Origin: Plasmodiophora brassicae
Lineage: Eukaryota; Endomyxa; Phytomyxea; Plasmodiophorida; Plasmodiophoridae
NCBI GenBank assembly: GCA_039704465.1
Contig: JASFAU010000001.1
Location: 62,001 to 126,000 of the forward strand
Reading direction: 5' to 3'
Length of the DNA stretch: 64,000 nt
Position 1 is the stretch's first letter; every line of letters starts with the position of its first letter. The position numbers and the translations under genes are program-made. The notes below the pieces were generated by a model. It was not told where the DNA came from. It was given only the letters and a program-made list of their open reading frames with translations, and searched no databases. Below, piece by piece: positions 62,544-64,000 of this stretch.

Positions 62544-63954
62544 CTACTGCCGTTTGTCCTTGTTGGCGTCGACGGCGCCGTCATCCGCACCGGGGAATAC
62601 GGCGCCCGCAAGTGGCAGGAACCTGGGCTTGTCGACGAACCGGCGGCCGTCGTGATGAGCGGCGAAGAGGGTGACCGCGGGGCCGATGAAGAGGGTTACA
62701 GCGATCAGGCTGGAGAGCGTCGGCCGGGATTCCGACGGCAGGCCGAAGGTGGCCAGAAGAGCGGCCATCAGGATCATCATCGAACGGGACACAACGTACT
62801 GCCATACGGAACGTAGCCCGCCGTTAGGGGACGGGTCCGCATACGGGAGTTCCTCGTGGTTCGACACCGACTTCAGGTCTGGGCGATAGTTCCCGAGGAA
62901 CAGGTCGATCGAGTCTTGACGGAAACCATCGCAGAAGTTGTTCAGGTAGTACCGTGTGATCGAGTTGCGCGCGTCGTTCAGGGCGCCGGTAACCGATCGC
63001 TTGCCTGTGCGCGTGAAGTCGGTCTTCAGCGCGCCGGTGCCAGAATACTGCAGGGACAGCGCGTCGGCATTGTCCGCCCAGACGACCTTGAACGTGTGCG
63101 ACAGGGGCCCGTCGAGGCCGACAGTCGACGCACCCACCGCTCGCAGCTGCGTTTCGAGGACGCGCTCAGCGAAGACTGATTGGACGACGTTCGTTCGGTC
63201 GAGGCAATCCATGCAGTTCGTTCGGAAGCACCCGTGCTGTTCCTTCTGCACTTTCCACGAATTGTCCTTCGGCGCGTACGTTCCCAGGAAGAACCCCATT
63301 GGGTCGAACTCGGATCGGACCTCGGCGACCAGCTTGCCGATGTTCTCATAACGCATACGTTTGCACTCGTTGTGGAAATCGAACGATATCAACGAGTACG
63401 GATGCGAGCTCGATGGCGAGTACGGCGGCACGCCCGTTTCGAACGCGTTCTTGATTGCCAGTTCGCGTCCCTTCTGGTTCACCAGGTTGACAAGGATGCT
63501 CCGGCCGTACAAGGTGGCGTGTTCGTCCAGGTTCCGCTTGCATAACGCCAACGACTCGGCGCTGTGGTCGATTTTAACGGGTGGCGCCCATCGAAGGCAG
63601 GCCATCTGCGACCACAGCAACGGAACCGACCCACGAGTCTGAACGAACGACGAGACCGTGGCGCCCTTCACGATAATCTGCTCCTGTTCAGCAAAGTTCA
63701 CAGCAGCGGCACTGTGGTCAACGCCACGACGCGTGAACCGGGTCCCGGCGTTGCGGCACGAGCGGCGAGAGAACAGCGCGTACACGATATCGAGGGCGTC
63801 GACGCGGACCGATGTGAAGAACCCGCTCGCAAGGACAATGAAGCACGGGTCGACGTTGACGGACAGGTAATCGGACAGGAGATAACGGTTCCAGAAGAAC
63901 CGTTCATCAGCGCGGCCCACCAGGTTCATTGAAGTATCATTCAAGGCTGTTTGA
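62544..63954 (-). CDS. SAC1: SAC1 phosphoinositide phosphatase, 5' exons off-window
   Basis: A single exon of about 470 codons entering from the right through an acceptor (CAAACAG near 63955), so the N-terminal part is outside the window. Sac domain motifs: ERFFWNRYLL, FSRRSCRNAGTRFTRRGVD, SFDFHNECKRMRYENIGKL and the catalytic CX5R loop RTNCMDCLDRTNVVQ. Two C-terminal membrane helices follow (SMMILMAALLATFGL and LIAVTLFIGPAVTLFAA), then a cytosolic tail ending KDKRQ, a KxKxx COPI-retrieval form. Known role: PI4P hydrolysis at the ER and ER contact sites. It is convergent with nothing; upstream of CDK8 in the same orientation. Confidence 0.92.
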
Positions 63955-64000
63955 AAGGTTAGAACGGAGGGACCCGCATTGCACGATGGGTGCTACCTGC

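Noticed and set aside
1..64000. tRNA, rRNA, riboswitch and bacterial-type operon signals
   Set aside because: No tRNA B-box in a cloverleaf context and no rRNA-like sequence were seen by eye; the gene structure is eukaryotic, so Shine-Dalgarno sites and rho-independent terminators were not annotated.

Overview
The window is nuclear DNA from a GC-rich, gene-dense unicellular eukaryote. Most genes are split by very short GT-AG introns (about 44-81 nt), both strands are used evenly, and intergenic gaps are usually a few hundred bases. No bacterial operons, rRNA or tRNA genes were found. Gene style and content (secreted ankyrin proteins, a signal-peptide SKP1/POZ-ankyrin fusion, Ty1/copia elements, a pol-type adenylyl cyclase of the protist kind) would fit a plasmodiophorid (Rhizaria, Phytomyxea; Plasmodiophora-like). 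That assignment is an inference and needs a database search.

Layout, left to right. 1-4.7 kb: 3' part of a Ty1/copia retrotransposon with an intact integrase-RT-RNase H frame but a broken gag-protease part. 4.8-9.2 kb: a small secreted TPR protein, a bZIP factor and a secreted ankyrin protein. 9.3-15.4 kb: a CLC 2Cl-/H+ exchanger, two membrane proteins of unknown function and an EF-hand protein. 15.6-20.1 kb: one long gene with two consecutive channel + cyclic-nucleotide-binding modules. 20.2-24.7 kb: a Pumilio RNA-binding protein and the nucleolar protein RRP1. 25.2-29.6 kb: two 7TM receptor-like genes and a decayed duplicate. 29.5-31.0 kb: an AGC-type kinase. 31.3-39.2 kb: four related C2H2 zinc-finger genes enclosing a palindromic LRR-derived repeat and a PPR gene. 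39.3-43.5 kb: a P5A (ATP13A1/Spf1) ATPase. 43.8-47.2 kb: a secreted unknown, the SKP1-ankyrin protein and a TPR protein. 48.4-52.1 kb: a secreted CHAP amidase of the glutathionylspermidine amidase type, a 4-TM protein and an F-box-like ankyrin protein. 52.1-55.5 kb: a voltage-sensor/adenylyl cyclase fusion. 55.9-58.2 kb: an ABC ATPase and its UPF0014 (STAR2/FetB-like) permease, tail to tail. 58.3-59.3 kb: a gene-poor segment with four near-identical palindromes. 59.3-64 kb: an unknown gene, a tiny membrane protein, PET117, CDK8 and the C-terminal part of SAC1 phosphatase.

Functional links (inferred): the adenylyl cyclase with a voltage sensor and the double cyclic-nucleotide-binding channel could be producer and target of the same second messenger. 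The SKP1-like, F-box-like and secreted ankyrin proteins look like parts of a ubiquitin-ligase-related or effector repertoire. P5A ATPase, SAC1 (C-terminal KxKxx) and the amidase (C-terminal RDEL) point to ER residents. Splice sites were placed by eye from frame continuity, GT/AG and family similarity; most are exact to the base but none is transcript-verified.
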